Shown here: piece after piece, positions 16,383 to 27,371 of the stretch | Layout: each line of letters starts with the position of its first letter | How positions within the stretch are numbered: the stretch's first letter is position 1 | Assembly (NCBI GenBank): GCA_050700355.1 | Contig: JBOHHE010000300.1 | Location: forward strand, 1-64,000 | DNA from: GCA-003244245 sp050700355 | Lineage (GTDB): Bacteria > Actinomycetota > Actinomycetes > Mycobacteriales > Pseudonocardiaceae | Length of the DNA stretch: 64,000 bases | Direction of reading: 5' to 3' | Notes under the pieces: generated by a model | Databases searched by the model: none | What the model saw: the letters and a program-made list of their open reading frames with translations, nothing else | What the model was told of the DNA's origin: nothing | Position numbers and translations under genes: made by a program

Positions 16383-16517
16383 ATGTCAGAGCAGCTTCCC
16401 GAGCTGGACCCCGACGAGCTCGTCGACGAGACCGACGTTGATTGGGAGGACGAGCCAGCTCCCGAGGACGTCATCGCCGAGCTCGATCTCGACGAGATGG
16501 GGAACCCGAAGTCATGA
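16383..16517 (+). CDS. Small acidic protein
   Basis: 44 residues with an excellent ribosome site (AGGAGG, 7 bases before the ATG). Sequence is dominated by Asp/Glu and Pro (QLPELDPDELVDETDVDWED) with no Cys. Its TGA overlaps a following ATG (ATGA at 16514), so it was probably coupled to the broken ORF downstream. Highly acidic small proteins can be antitoxins, DNA mimics or chaperones; nothing distinguishes these here. Sits among gene remnants. Confidence 0.45.
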   Translation: MSEQLPELDPDELVDETDVDWEDEPAPEDVIAELDLDEMGNPKS

Positions 16518-16850
16518 CGAGCTCCCAGGACGAACAGGATGTCCTCGAAGGCACCATCGGGCAGAGCTGACCACGCTGAGCATCAACGGCTTCAGCGTAT
16601 GTGACAAGAAAACGTTGGCCACTTTCGAGGTGCCGGGCACCAACGTCACGCTCCCAGTACGCCGGGAGATCGCGCCCTTGCTCATCGGATTGGCCGCTGG
16701 TGAGCTGCGCTGGTATCGCAATGCTAATCCCATGACCGGTACGGCTGGGTCAAAGGCAGTGGCAAGAAACTCGGCGCCGGTTGGACCGGTATGACCCCCA
16801 CCGCCGAACTCACCACCTGTGGGTACGTATAGCTCAGGGAACGTATTTAA
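16514..16850 (+). pseudogene. Composite remnant (M15-peptidase-like N-terminus, later frame shifted)
   Basis: A short ORF (MTSSQDEQDVLEGTIGQS) coupled to the acidic gene stops at once. Another frame then gives TTLSINGFSVCDKKTLATFE, VPGTNVTLPVRREIAPLLIG, resembling the start of phage-type M15 peptidoglycan peptidases. A third frame gives DRYGWVKGSGKKLGAGWTGM before a stop at the end. The pieces look like fused fragments rather than one gene. The family suggestion is weak. Confidence 0.25.
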
Positions 16851-16971
16851 TTACTTACTCTCTTCAGCAGACTCTTTCGTCGGACGGGAGAAGTAGGCCG
16901 CTCGGCGGCATCGCCGAGTCTGGTCATGGGGTGAGCAGGGTCAGCAGGGTGGCGTGGTAGACGGCTTGGAT

Positions 16972-16998
16972 GGTGGGGATGGTGGGGATGGTGGGGAT
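16972..16998 (+). repeat. Three tandem GGTGGGGAT 9-mers
   Basis: Three perfect head-to-tail 9-base units with partial copies at both edges. G-runs are dense enough for a G-quadruplex on the plus strand. Located at the broken end of the M20 peptidase remnant. Confidence 0.85.
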
Positions 16999-17004
16999 GG
17001 TGTT

Positions 17005-17265
17005 GAGCGCCACGGATCTGGGTGGTCAAGCCAACCGCGGCCCCGGTGTCATCGCGCAGCACGGTGGCGGGCAGGGTGTGCTCGCTCAGCCAGCGCGAGA
17101 GCAGATCGATGATCGGATTGCCAACGTCGATGCCCGCGCGGCTGGGGATACGGAGCGGCTGGGGATACGGGCCAGCGCCCGGGTCAACTCGATGACCGCG
17201 TCGTGGTTCTCTTTGGCGGCGGCCAGCACCTGGCCGTGGTCCAGGTCGTGGGAACGCACGCTCAC
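17005..17265 (-). pseudogene. N-terminal remnant of an M20-family metallopeptidase/deacetylase
   Basis: Starts at GTG 17265, overlapping the stop of the ORF upstream (GTGA). SVRSHDLDHGQVLAAAKENH, then DAVIELTRALARIPSR, is followed after a frame change by AGIDVGNPIIDLLSRWLSEH, TLPATVLRDDTGAAVGLTTQ, typical of the first ~80 residues of M20 amidohydrolases. The frameshift is explained by a 17-base tandem duplication (17138-17171). The catalytic His and the rest are missing; the sequence degenerates into the GGTGGGGAT repeats. Confidence 0.55.
17138..17171 (+). repeat. 17-bp tandem duplication that breaks the M20 gene
   Basis: GCGGCTGGGGATACGG occurs twice, 17 bases apart (17138 and 17155). Removing one copy restores the reading frame of the M20 remnant. 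Confidence 0.85.
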
Positions 17266-17480
17266 ACCTGCCCTTCTTGGCCCGGGTTACTGGTGGGGGT
17301 CCGGAGTGTGGACAGTGTCCGGATCGCCTGGACAGTCTCGCCCCGGCGGGCGGCGGCGTAACACTGCCGGGCGTGGTCGATGAGGCGCTCGGCGGCCTTC
17401 GAGCCGAGCAGTACACCGGAATCGAACGCCTTGGCTGAGGTGAGCGAGGGGACCGGCGGACGGCGATCACGGACGCACTT
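17262..17480 (-). pseudogene. C-terminal remnant of an unrecognised helical protein
   Basis: About 70 residues (SLTSAKAFDSGVLLGSKAAE, RLIDHARQCYAAARRGETVQ, AIRTLSTLRTPT) end at 17262, overlapping the start of the M20 remnant. The helical Ala/Arg-rich pattern is like the end of a TPR- or regulator-type protein. No start codon with a ribosome site is visible at its 5' end, so it is probably truncated. Confidence 0.3.
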
Positions 17481-17580
17481 GCCCCCACCTGAAAGGATGG
17501 TGACCCGCCACCCTATAAATTTCTCCAGCAGCAGTGGACGCTGCCGCTGGTAAGGGTGGGGGTAGGAGGGAAGCCGCTCA

Positions 17581-18999
17581 GTGTCGGGGCCAGGTCGTCG
17601 TGTCCGTTCTGTGCTGCGGCTGCCCGCGCAACGGGGGAAGCGGATCGCGGTGCTCGTGGCCGTTCTGTTGTTCGTAGCGAGCGTCGGGGCCGGGGGAGCG
17701 CTCGGTGCCGCCGCGTTGGGCAGGTCCGAACTCGTGGTGGTGGCGACTGTGCCGCCTCCCTCGCCGTTACTGCCCCAGCCCGTGTTGCGTCCGGCCGACG
17801 GATACGGACCGGCCCCGACTGATGCCGGTGTCGTCGCCGTCCTGGACCCCCTGGTCGCGCAGGGTGGGCTGGGCACCCTGTCGGGTCAGGTGGTCGACTC
17901 CGTGACCGGCCAGGTGCTGTGGCAGCGGGACGCGGCGAACCCGCTGGTGCCCGGGTCGACCGTCAAATTGCTCACGGCCTCGGCCGCTCTGCTCGCCCTC
18001 GATCACCACGCCTCGCTGCGTACGCGAGTGCTGGCAGGCGTCGAGCCGGGAACCGTCGTGCTGGTAGGCGGAGGGGATCCGACGCTGTCTGCGGCCGCGC
18101 GGACCGTCTACCCCGGCGCGGCTCGGCTGGACGATCTGGTCGCGCAGGTCAAGGCGACGGCGGCCGGCCCGGTGCGGCGCGTGCTGGTCGACTTCGATCG
18201 GTATTCGGGTGACGTGCTCGCGCCCGGCTGGACTTCCGGCGATGTGGCAGAGGGATTTGTCGCGCCCATCTCGGCGGTGATGCTCGACGGTGGTCGCGCG
18301 GATCCTCAGCTGGCAGTCTCACCGAGGACCGAGACGCCGGCGATGGCTGCCGCGGCAGAACTGGCCCGCAGGCTCGGGGCTGACGCCGATGCGGTCGGCC
18401 TCGGCAGCGCCCTGCCGGGGGCCGCAGTGCTCGGTGAAGTGGCGTCCCCGCCGGTGCAGGAGCTGGTCGCCCTGGTGCTGAGCACCTCGGACAACGTGCT
18501 CGCCGAGGCGCTGGCCAGGGAGGTGGCCAAGGCGAAGGGCGTTGAGCCTTCGTTCTCCGGTGCCTCCCGTGCGGTGCTCCAGGTGCTCGGTGAGCACGGC
18601 TTCGATATCGGGAACGTCACCCTGGTGGACGGCAGTGGGCTCTCAATCCAGGACACCGTTCCGGCGAAGTTGCTCACCGAGCTGCTGGGCGCTGCTGCGG
18701 CGCCCAGCAGCTCGCCGCACTACGCCCCGGCGCTGCGACCGCTGCTGGTCGGCCTTCCGGTGGCAGGCGGCAGCGGCACGCTGGCCGATCGTTACGAGAG
18801 CTCCGCGACCGGGGGGAAGGGCTGGGTGCGCGCGAAGACCGGCACGCTCACCGGTGTCAACAGCTTGGCGGGCACCGTGTTGGACGCCGAAGGGCGGGTG
18901 CTGGTGTTCGCGTTGCTGTCCAATGGTGCTGCTCCGGCTGCGGTGCGTCCTCGGTTGGATGCGCTGGCTGCCGCGCTGCGGACCTGCGGATGTCGCTAG
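17581..18999 (+). CDS. dacB: D-alanyl-D-alanine carboxypeptidase/endopeptidase (PBP4, DacB type)
   Basis: 472 residues from GTG. Basic N-terminus then a signal-anchor helix (IAVLVAVLLFVASVGAGGAL), so the enzyme works outside the membrane. The serine-enzyme triads are present: SxxK in PGSTVKLLTA (~125), SxN in STSDNVLAE (~304), and KTG in RAKTGTLTG. It trims or cleaves peptidoglycan peptides. The short length and small inserted domain are normal for actinobacterial class C PBPs. It overlaps the DUF2342 gene by 10 bases and heads the dacB-DUF2342-tilS cluster, the conserved order in this phylum. Confidence 0.93.
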   Translation: MSGPGRRVRSVLRLPAQRGKRIAVLVAVLLFVASVGAGGALGAAALGRSELVVVATVPPPSPLLPQPVLRPADGYGPAPTDAGVVAVLDPLVAQGGLGTLSGQVVDSVTGQVLWQRDAANPLVPGSTVKLLTASAALLALDHHASLRTRVLAGVEPGTVVLVGGGDPTLSAAARTVYPGAARLDDLVAQVKATAAGPVRRVLVDFDRYSGDVLAPGWTSGDVAEGFVAPISAVMLDGGRADPQLAVSPRTETPAMAAAAELARRLGADADAVGLGSALPGAAVLGEVASPPVQELVALVLSTSDNVLAEALAREVAKAKGVEPSFSGASRAVLQVLGEHGFDIGNVTLVDGSGLSIQDTVPAKLLTELLGAAAAPSSSPHYAPALRPLLVGLPVAGGSGTLADRYESSATGGKGWVRAKTGTLTGVNSLAGTVLDAEGRVLVFALLSNGAAPAAVRPRLDALAAALRTCGCR

Positions 19000-20135
19000 T
19001 GGTGCGTACCGTCGTCGGCATGGGACATCCCGCGCTTGCCGAATCAGATATGGCCGGATCAGATATGGACGCCGAGTCGGCCACGGATGGCCGAGCCCCC
19101 GAATCGCCCATCGACTGGGGTATCGCTGCCAGTACCGCGCGCCGCTTGTTGTCAACCGGACCCTCGGTCGCCGCCGAGGAGGCGGCACTGACGGTGCGCA
19201 GGCTGCGGGAGCTGGCGGTCACCGCCGAAGGGCACGTACGGGAGCTCACCGGAATGGACGACGGCGCAGCGCCCCGTCCCGCCGAGGTGGTGGACCGCCG
19301 TGGCTGGGTGGACGCGGCGACCGGTGGGCTGCAAATGCTGCTTGCGGATCGCGGTACGCCTCCCCAAGGCGTGGCGCGGCGCATGCTGGCCAGGACCGCG
19401 GGAGTGCAGGTCGGGGTGGCTCTGGCGTTCCTCGGTTCCCGGGTGCTCGGCCAGTACGATCCGTTCGGAGGGCCGGCGCAGGCCCCGGGACAGTTGCTGC
19501 TGGTCGCCCCCAACGTGCTCACGGTTCAGCGGGTACTCGCTGTCCCCGCAGAAGACTTCCAGATGTGGGTGTGCCTGCATGAGGCGACTCACCGGCTGCA
19601 GTTCAACGCGGTGCCCTGGCTGCGGGACCATTTCGCCGGCCAGGTGCACACCTTCATCACCGCGATCGACGATCCGGACTCCCTCGCCGGGATGCTCAGC
19701 CGGTTGCCTTCGGCGTTGCGCGGCGCCCGGCGGGGCGAGGCCGGTGGTTCCGATCCGCTTGCCCTGCTGACCCTGTTGCAGTCAGCCGACCAACGGGCTG
19801 CGCTGGACCGGTTGCTGGCCATGGCCACCCTGCTGGAAGGTCATGCCGACTACGTGATGGACGCTGTGGGCCCCGAGGTGGTGCCCTCCGTGCGCCAGAT
19901 CCGCCAGCGATTCACCGTTCGCAGACAAGGGGGCGGTCTCGCGGAGCGGGTGATGCGGGCGCTGCTGGGGATCGACGCCAAACTGCGTCAGTACGCCGAG
20001 GGCGCCGCGTTCACCCGCCAGGTCGTGGATGCGGTCGGTATGGTCGGGTTCAATGCGGTGTGGACATCACCGGAGACGTTACCCACCCGCGCCGAGATCA
20101 CCGACCCGGCTGCCTGGTTGCGCCGGGTGACGTGA
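18990..20135 (+). CDS. DUF2342 zinc-dependent metalloprotease-like protein
   Basis: 381 residues; an alternative ATG at 19020 would shorten it by ten. The family motif is the zinc site HExxH in MWVCLHEATHRLQF (~194), followed by helical domains (LLEGHADYVMDAVGP with a likely third ligand). DUF2342 proteins are annotated as F420-associated or zinc-dependent metalloproteases; their substrate is unknown. It is fixed between dacB and tilS in actinobacteria and shares 4-base and 10-base overlaps with them. Confidence 0.88.
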   Translation: MSLVVRTVVGMGHPALAESDMAGSDMDAESATDGRAPESPIDWGIAASTARRLLSTGPSVAAEEAALTVRRLRELAVTAEGHVRELTGMDDGAAPRPAEVVDRRGWVDAATGGLQMLLADRGTPPQGVARRMLARTAGVQVGVALAFLGSRVLGQYDPFGGPAQAPGQLLLVAPNVLTVQRVLAVPAEDFQMWVCLHEATHRLQFNAVPWLRDHFAGQVHTFITAIDDPDSLAGMLSRLPSALRGARRGEAGGSDPLALLTLLQSADQRAALDRLLAMATLLEGHADYVMDAVGPEVVPSVRQIRQRFTVRRQGGGLAERVMRALLGIDAKLRQYAEGAAFTRQVVDAVGMVGFNAVWTSPETLPTRAEITDPAAWLRRVT

Positions 20136-21160
20136 GTACGGCGCAGGTCCACGTCAGCACCGCGCGTCCCCCCGTAGCGGTCGCTGCGGTGCGCACCGCG
20201 GTCCGGCGATTTCTGGCTGCCCACCGCACAGGGGACGCGGTTGTGGTGGCCTGTTCGGGCGGGGCTGATTCACTGGCGCTGGCCGCTGCGACCGTGCACT
20301 GTGCGGGGCGGCTCGGCCTGGCGGTGCACGGTCTGGTCGTCGACCACCGGTTGCAAGCCGATTCTCAGCGGGTGGCCCAGACCACGGCGCGGCAACTGTG
20401 CCGGCTCGGTACCACCGAGGTGCGGGTCCTGGAGGTCACGGTCGCCGGGCCGGGCGGTCTCGAGGCGGCAGCACGCCGAGCGCGGTATGCGGCACTGCGT
20501 GCCGCGTGTCCGGTGGGAGCCCTGGTGCTGCTCGGGCACACTCTCGACGATCAGGCGGAGACCGTCCTGCTCGGATTGGGACGGGGATCCGGGCCGCGCT
20601 CGCTGGCCGGAATGCGCGAACTTGACCCGCCCTGGGGCAGGCCGTTGCTGGGCGTCCGACGGGCCGTCACTGTCGCCGCCTGTGCCGAGCTGGGCCTCAC
20701 TCCGTGGGCTGATCCGCACAACGACGAGCCTCGGTTTCGCCGGGTCCGGCTGCGAACCGAGGTGCTGCCACTGCTGGAGGATGTGCTGTGCGGCGGGGTA
20801 GCGCAGGCACTGGCCCGCACCGCCGCGCAATTGCGGGAGGATCTTGATCTGCTGGAGGATCAAGCCCACGCCCTGCTGTCGGCCGCTGCGGTAGATCCAG
20901 CTGCGACGGCCACCGAAGGCACCGACGTCCTGAATACGCCAGGCGTGGCGCTGCGAGTACCCGTACTGGATGCGGCACCTGCGCCGGTGCGCCGCCGGGC
21001 ACTGCGCCGCTGGCTGCTCGATGCTGGCGTACCCGAGCTCACCGACGCTCACCTGCGCGCCACCGACGATCTGGTCGGTAGATGGTCGGGTCAGGGCGCC
21101 GTGTGGTTACCCGGAGAGTCGCAAGTGTACCGAGCACGTGGCAAGCTGCACCTTTCGTGA
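20132..21160 (+). CDS. tilS: tRNA(Ile)-lysidine synthase
   Basis: 342 residues from GTG 20132, which overlaps the DUF2342 stop (GTGA). The PP-loop ATP motif SGGADSLALA (~42-51), the DHRLQ signature and the LGHTLDDQAETVLLGLGRGS block identify TilS, which attaches lysine to C34 of the AUA-decoding tRNA(Ile). The C-terminal substrate-binding region is short, as is usual in actinobacteria. hpt follows 89 bases later. Confidence 0.93.
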   Translation: MSTAQVHVSTARPPVAVAAVRTAVRRFLAAHRTGDAVVVACSGGADSLALAAATVHCAGRLGLAVHGLVVDHRLQADSQRVAQTTARQLCRLGTTEVRVLEVTVAGPGGLEAAARRARYAALRAACPVGALVLLGHTLDDQAETVLLGLGRGSGPRSLAGMRELDPPWGRPLLGVRRAVTVAACAELGLTPWADPHNDEPRFRRVRLRTEVLPLLEDVLCGGVAQALARTAAQLREDLDLLEDQAHALLSAAAVDPAATATEGTDVLNTPGVALRVPVLDAAPAPVRRRALRRWLLDAGVPELTDAHLRATDDLVGRWSGQGAVWLPGESQVYRARGKLHLS

Positions 21161-21249
21161 GTCACCCTAGAGATACCTCGAAGTCAGCTCAGAGTCGTCC
21201 CAGAGCCGCGACGCAGTTATCGACGACACCGGATGAGGGGATATCGGCC

Positions 21250-21804
21250 GTGTACTCGGGCCACATCGCCGCCGTGCTCGTCACTGCGGAGCAGATTCAA
21301 CGACGCACTGCCGAGCTCGCCGAGGAGGTCGCCATGGACTTCCGAACTGAACGCGGCAGTCGGGATCTGCTGCTTGTCGGTGTGCTCAAGGGGGCGGTGA
21401 TGTTCATGACCGATCTTGCTCGGGCGTTGCCGATCCCGGTGCAGCTGGAGTTCATGGCGGTTGCCTCCTACGGTTCCGCGACCTCGTCCTCGGGTGTGGT
21501 ACGGATCCTCAAGGACCTGGACCGGGACATCGCGGGCCGCGATGTCCTCATCGTCGAGGACATTCTGGACTCGGGTCTGACGTTGTCCTGGCTGCTCAAG
21601 AACTTGGCGGGGCGCCGCCCGGCTTCTCTGGAGGTGTGCACCCTGCTCCGTAAGCCGGATGCGGTCAAAGTCGACGTGCCGGTGCGCTACGTTGGTTTCG
21701 ACATCCCCAACGAGTTCGTTGTCGGGTATGGCCTCGACTATGCTGAGCGTTACCGTGACCTGCCCTACATCGGAACGCTTGACCCGAAGGTCTACGCCAA
21801 CTAG
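21250..21804 (+). CDS. hpt: Hypoxanthine phosphoribosyltransferase
   Basis: 184 residues from GTG 21250 (GAGGGGAT ribosome site); the open frame upstream is not family-like. The PRPP motif VLIVEDILDSGLTLSWLL, the N-terminal LLLVGVLKGAVMFMTDL and C-terminal VGYGLDYAERYRDLPYIG are diagnostic. It salvages hypoxanthine and guanine with PRPP. The tilS-hpt-ftsH order is conserved across Gram-positives. Confidence 0.95.
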   Translation: MYSGHIAAVLVTAEQIQRRTAELAEEVAMDFRTERGSRDLLLVGVLKGAVMFMTDLARALPIPVQLEFMAVASYGSATSSSGVVRILKDLDRDIAGRDVLIVEDILDSGLTLSWLLKNLAGRRPASLEVCTLLRKPDAVKVDVPVRYVGFDIPNEFVVGYGLDYAERYRDLPYIGTLDPKVYAN

Positions 21805-22013
21805 CCCAGCCAACTGGCTCACCTGACTGACCGGAACGTCCAGGCGGGTTTTGCTGTTGATGGGGAGCGGGCTGAGTTCCCCCCGGGTTCTCCCCGGGTC
21901 GACACGCAAGTAGGCCCGGTACGCTGGACAAAAGTGGGACTGTCCTGCGATGGCGGGCCACCGCCACGCGACATCTGCTCAGGAGGGTCGAGGCCGCCGA
22001 GGGCCGTAGCCGA

Positions 22014-24385
<2,372 letters not shown>

Positions 24386-24389
<4 letters not shown>

Positions 24390-24967
24390 GCCTGGTCCGT
24401 TCCTTCGACCGTTCCCGAGCCGAGGCTGCGGTGCGGGAGCTGCTGATCGCCTGTGGCGAGGATCCAGAACGGGAAGGTTTGCGGGATACTCCGGCGCGGG
24501 TTGCGCGGGCCTACCAGGAGATGTTCGCGGGCCTGTTCATCGACCCGGACACGGTATTGGAGCGGACCTTCGACGAGGGGCACGACGAGCTCGTGCTCGT
24601 CAGGGACATCCCGCTGTACAGCCAATGCGAGCATCACCTAGTGCCGTTTCACGGTATGGCCCACGTCGGGTACATCCCGAACGCCGAAGGTCGGGTGACC
24701 GGGCTGTCCAAGCTGGCCCGGCTGGTCGACCTGTACGCCAAGCGCCCCCAGGTCCAGGAGCGGCTCACCTCGCAGATCGCTAACGCGCTGGTGCGTAGGC
24801 TGGAGCCCCGAGGTGCCATCGTGGTAATCGAGGCCGAACACCTGTGCATGGCGATGCGGGGAATCCGCAAGCCCGGTTCGACCACCACGACATCGGCGGT
24901 TCGGGGGTTGTTCAAGACCAGCGCCTCCTCACGCAGCGAGGTACTGGAATTGATGAGGCGGCGATGA
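24386..24967 (+). CDS. folE: GTP cyclohydrolase I
   Basis: 193 residues from GTG overlapping the ftsH stop. Zinc-binding and active-site segments are present: QCEHHLVPFHGMAHVGY, GLSKLARLVDLYAKRPQVQE, and HLCMAMRGIRKPG. It converts GTP to 7,8-dihydroneopterin triphosphate, the first step of folate synthesis. First of a folE-folP-folB-folK run in which every junction is a 4-base stop/start overlap. Confidence 0.96.
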
Positions 24968-25875
24968 TTGTGCACCCCGCGTTACCTGATCCCGGCCGTT
25001 GCGTGGTTGTGGGCGTCCTCAACGTCACGCCCGATTCCTTCAGCGACGGCGGGCGGTTCCTCGACCGCGATGATGCCGTGGCTCACGGCATTGCGCTGCA
25101 TGCGCAGGGAGCTGATCTCGTCGATGTCGGAGGCGAGTCCACCCGTCCAGGGGCGCAGCGAGTGGAGGTGAAGACCGAGATCTCCCGGGTCGTGCCGGTG
25201 CTCCGCGAGCTGGCTGCCCATGGTGTGCCCTGCAGCGTGGACACCACCCGCGCGGAGGTCGCCGAGGTGGCGTTGGAGGCGGGAGCGATTCTCGTCAACG
25301 ATGTGTCCGGTGGTCTCGCCGATCCGGCGATGGCCTCCACGATGGCGCGCTGCCGAGCCCCGTGGGTGCTCACGCACTGGCGTGGCCCCAGCAATCGGAT
25401 GGACCAGCTGGCCGGTTACCACGATGTCGTCGCGGAGGTGCGCGCCGAGCTGGTGGCCCGGGTGGACGCTGCGGTGCTCGCCGGGGTGGATCCAGCTGCC
25501 CTGGTGCTGGATCCCGGCCTCGGCTTCGCCAAGCAGGCGGCGCACAACTGGGTCCTGCTACATCACCTCGACGCGCTCTCCGAAATGGGGTTCCCGCTGC
25601 TGATCGGGGCGTCCCGCAAGCGGTTCCTGGGTGCTCTGCTCGCTGAGGTGGACGGCACCGAGGTGGACGGCACCGAGGTGGACGGCACCGACCGCCGGCC
25701 GGCGACGATCCAGCGGCGCGACGGGGTCACCGCCGCGGTGTCCGCGTTGGCCGCCGCCTCGGGCGTCTGGGGAGTACGGGTGCATGACGCGGCGGGTTCT
25801 CGCGACGCCATCGCGGTCGCTTCCGCCTGGCAGCTCGTCACATCGAAGGACAGCCGGGTGGGAGGTCCGCAATGA
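24964..25875 (+). CDS. folP: Dihydropteroate synthase
   Basis: 303 residues from ATG 24964, overlapping the folE stop (ATGA). VVGVLNVTPDSFSDGGRFLD, DVGGESTRPGAQRV, ILVNDVSGG and LLIGASRKRFLG are the pterin and sulfonamide-site loops. It joins p-aminobenzoate to the pterin. Odd feature: just after the SRKRFLG loop lies a tandem EVDGTEVDGTEVDGT insertion encoded by a 15-base triplicate repeat. Confidence 0.95.
   Translation: MIVHPALPDPGRCVVVGVLNVTPDSFSDGGRFLDRDDAVAHGIALHAQGADLVDVGGESTRPGAQRVEVKTEISRVVPVLRELAAHGVPCSVDTTRAEVAEVALEAGAILVNDVSGGLADPAMASTMARCRAPWVLTHWRGPSNRMDQLAGYHDVVAEVRAELVARVDAAVLAGVDPAALVLDPGLGFAKQAAHNWVLLHHLDALSEMGFPLLIGASRKRFLGALLAEVDGTEVDGTEVDGTDRRPATIQRRDGVTAAVSALAAASGVWGVRVHDAAGSRDAIAVASAWQLVTSKDSRVGGPQ
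25645..25689 (+). repeat. Three tandem 15-bp units inside folP (EVDGT x3)
   Basis: GAGGTGGACGGCACC repeats three times without mismatch at 25645, 25660 and 25675, adding EVDGT units in frame beside a substrate-binding loop. A length-variable microrepeat in an essential enzyme. Confidence 0.95.
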
Positions 25876-26231
25876 ACGACCGGATCACCCTCACCGGGTT
25901 GCGGGTGTACGGCAGGCACGGGGTGCACGACCACGAGCGAGTACAAGGGCAGGAGTTCGTCGTCGACGCGACGGTCTGGCTGGATCTCGGTCCCGCGGCG
26001 GCGACTGATGAGCTTTCCGCGACCCTGGACTACGGCGAGCTAGCCCGGCTTGCGGCCCGCATCGTCGGGGGAGAACCCTGCGACCTGATCGAGACGGTAG
26101 CCGCGCGGATCGCCGGCGAGGTCCTGGTCGATGAGCGGGTGCAGGCCGTAGAGGTGACGGTGCACAAGCCCGCCGCGCCTATCGGGTTGAACTTCGCTGA
26201 TGTCGCCATCACCACCCGGCGGTCCCGATGA
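25872..26231 (+). CDS. folB: Dihydroneopterin aldolase
   Basis: 119 residues; ATG overlaps the folP stop. LTGLRVYGRHGVHDHERVQG and the C-terminal VEVTVHKPAAPIGLNFADVA are the FolB signature, including the Lys near the end. It cleaves dihydroneopterin to 6-hydroxymethyl-dihydropterin and glycolaldehyde. Confidence 0.95.
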   Translation: MNDRITLTGLRVYGRHGVHDHERVQGQEFVVDATVWLDLGPAAATDELSATLDYGELARLAARIVGGEPCDLIETVAARIAGEVLVDERVQAVEVTVHKPAAPIGLNFADVAITTRRSR

Positions 26232-26833
26232 GCACGGCGGTGCTGTCGCTCGGATCGAATGTTGGTGATCGGCTGGCGCACCTACAGGGCTGTGTCACCA
26301 TGCTGGGCGACTGCGTGCGCGTCGTCTCACCGGTGTACTCGACAGTGCCCTGGAAACTCGCTGAGAGCGGGGACACCGCGAGCGGGGCCATCGAAAACCA
26401 CGTCCAGCGGGACGACGTCGAGCAGGGCGACTTTCTCAACGCCGTACTGCTGGTCGATGATCCGGATACCGATGCGCTGGAGTGGCTGCGCCGTGGCCAG
26501 CGCTGTGAGGCGGCCGCCGGGCGAACCCGGGAGATCCGGTGGGGGCCGCGCACGCTGGACGTGGACGTCATCGACGTGCGGTGCGGCGACTCGGACGAGC
26601 TCCACCGGGACGACCCAGATATGACGTTGCCACACCCACGGGCGCACCAGCGTGCTTTCGTGCTCGTGCCGTGGCTGGACGTGGCACCCAGCGCGGTGCT
26701 GCCCGGGCACGGCCCGGTAGCCGAACTGGTCGCTGCGCTGCCCTCGGCGCAGCTGCGTGGCCTGCGGCGACGCGATGACCTGGTCGTTCACCTGGCTATC
26801 CGTTCGCCGGTTCGTCCGTGGGAGGTGCTGTGA
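26228..26833 (+). CDS. folK: 6-hydroxymethyl-dihydropterin pyrophosphokinase
   Basis: 201 residues; ATG overlaps the folB stop. AVLSLGSNVGDRLAHLQ, then the Mg/ATP region TREIRWGPRTLDVDVID and PHPRAHQRAFVLVPW, identify FolK. A ~20-residue insertion (ESGDTASGAIENHVQRDDVE) precedes FLNAVLLVDD and is longer than in most homologues. It supplies the pyrophosphorylated pterin used by FolP. Confidence 0.94.
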   Translation: MSTAVLSLGSNVGDRLAHLQGCVTMLGDCVRVVSPVYSTVPWKLAESGDTASGAIENHVQRDDVEQGDFLNAVLLVDDPDTDALEWLRRGQRCEAAAGRTREIRWGPRTLDVDVIDVRCGDSDELHRDDPDMTLPHPRAHQRAFVLVPWLDVAPSAVLPGHGPVAELVAALPSAQLRGLRRRDDLVVHLAIRSPVRPWEVL

Positions 26834-27324
26834 CTTTCACCCGAGCCCGTGATCTGGTTGGCGCAGGGGCCGTCGCGGTAGTGCTGGTGAACCTGTTGTT
26901 CCAGCTGTCTTACGGCGATCTGCCGCCGCTTCCCCCCTTGGCCGGCACCACGCTGCTCGTCGTCGCATTCGTCGAGGTGGTGCTGGGCGTGACGCTGCGG
27001 GCACGGATCCAACGCAGGCCGGGTGCTCGGCCGGTGCAGGCGCTCACCGCGGCTAAGGCTGTCGTGTTGGCCAAGGCGTCGTCCATGGCCGGGTCCATCA
27101 CGGCAGGTGCCTGGGTGGGGGTGCTGGTCCACGTGTTGCCGCAGCGAGACCGAGTGCCTGACGCCGCTTCGGACACCGTGACCGCCTCGGTGGGAGTGTT
27201 CTGCGCCGGGGCGCTGGTGGCGGCCGGGCTGTGGCTGGAGCACTGCTGCCGGACCCCGGACTTTCCGGACGAGCCCCGCGGTGACGACCGCCTGACCAAG
27301 GACCGCCGGCCCGAGGACCGCTGA
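26830..27324 (+). CDS. DUF3180 family membrane protein
   Basis: 164 residues from GTG overlapping the folK stop. Four hydrophobic stretches are visible (AGAVAVVLVNLLF; TLLVVAFVEVVLGVT; AGSITAGAWVGVLVHVLP; VGVFCAGALVAAGLWLEHCC), with RARIQRRPGARPVQALTAAK between the second and third. It is the DUF3180 protein that always trails the actinobacterial folate operon; its function is not known. Confidence 0.85.
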   Translation: MTFTRARDLVGAGAVAVVLVNLLFQLSYGDLPPLPPLAGTTLLVVAFVEVVLGVTLRARIQRRPGARPVQALTAAKAVVLAKASSMAGSITAGAWVGVLVHVLPQRDRVPDAASDTVTASVGVFCAGALVAAGLWLEHCCRTPDFPDEPRGDDRLTKDRRPEDR

Positions 27325-27371
27325 GCGCCGCGATCTCTACAGCAGCTGTGCCAGCAGGTACCGTGTGCGCC

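Noticed and set aside
16847..17488. Long minus-strand frame with HPHHPHHP repeats
   Set aside because: The repeat is a product of the GGTGGGGAT 9-mers and the frame mixes pieces of the M20 remnant and unrelated sequence.
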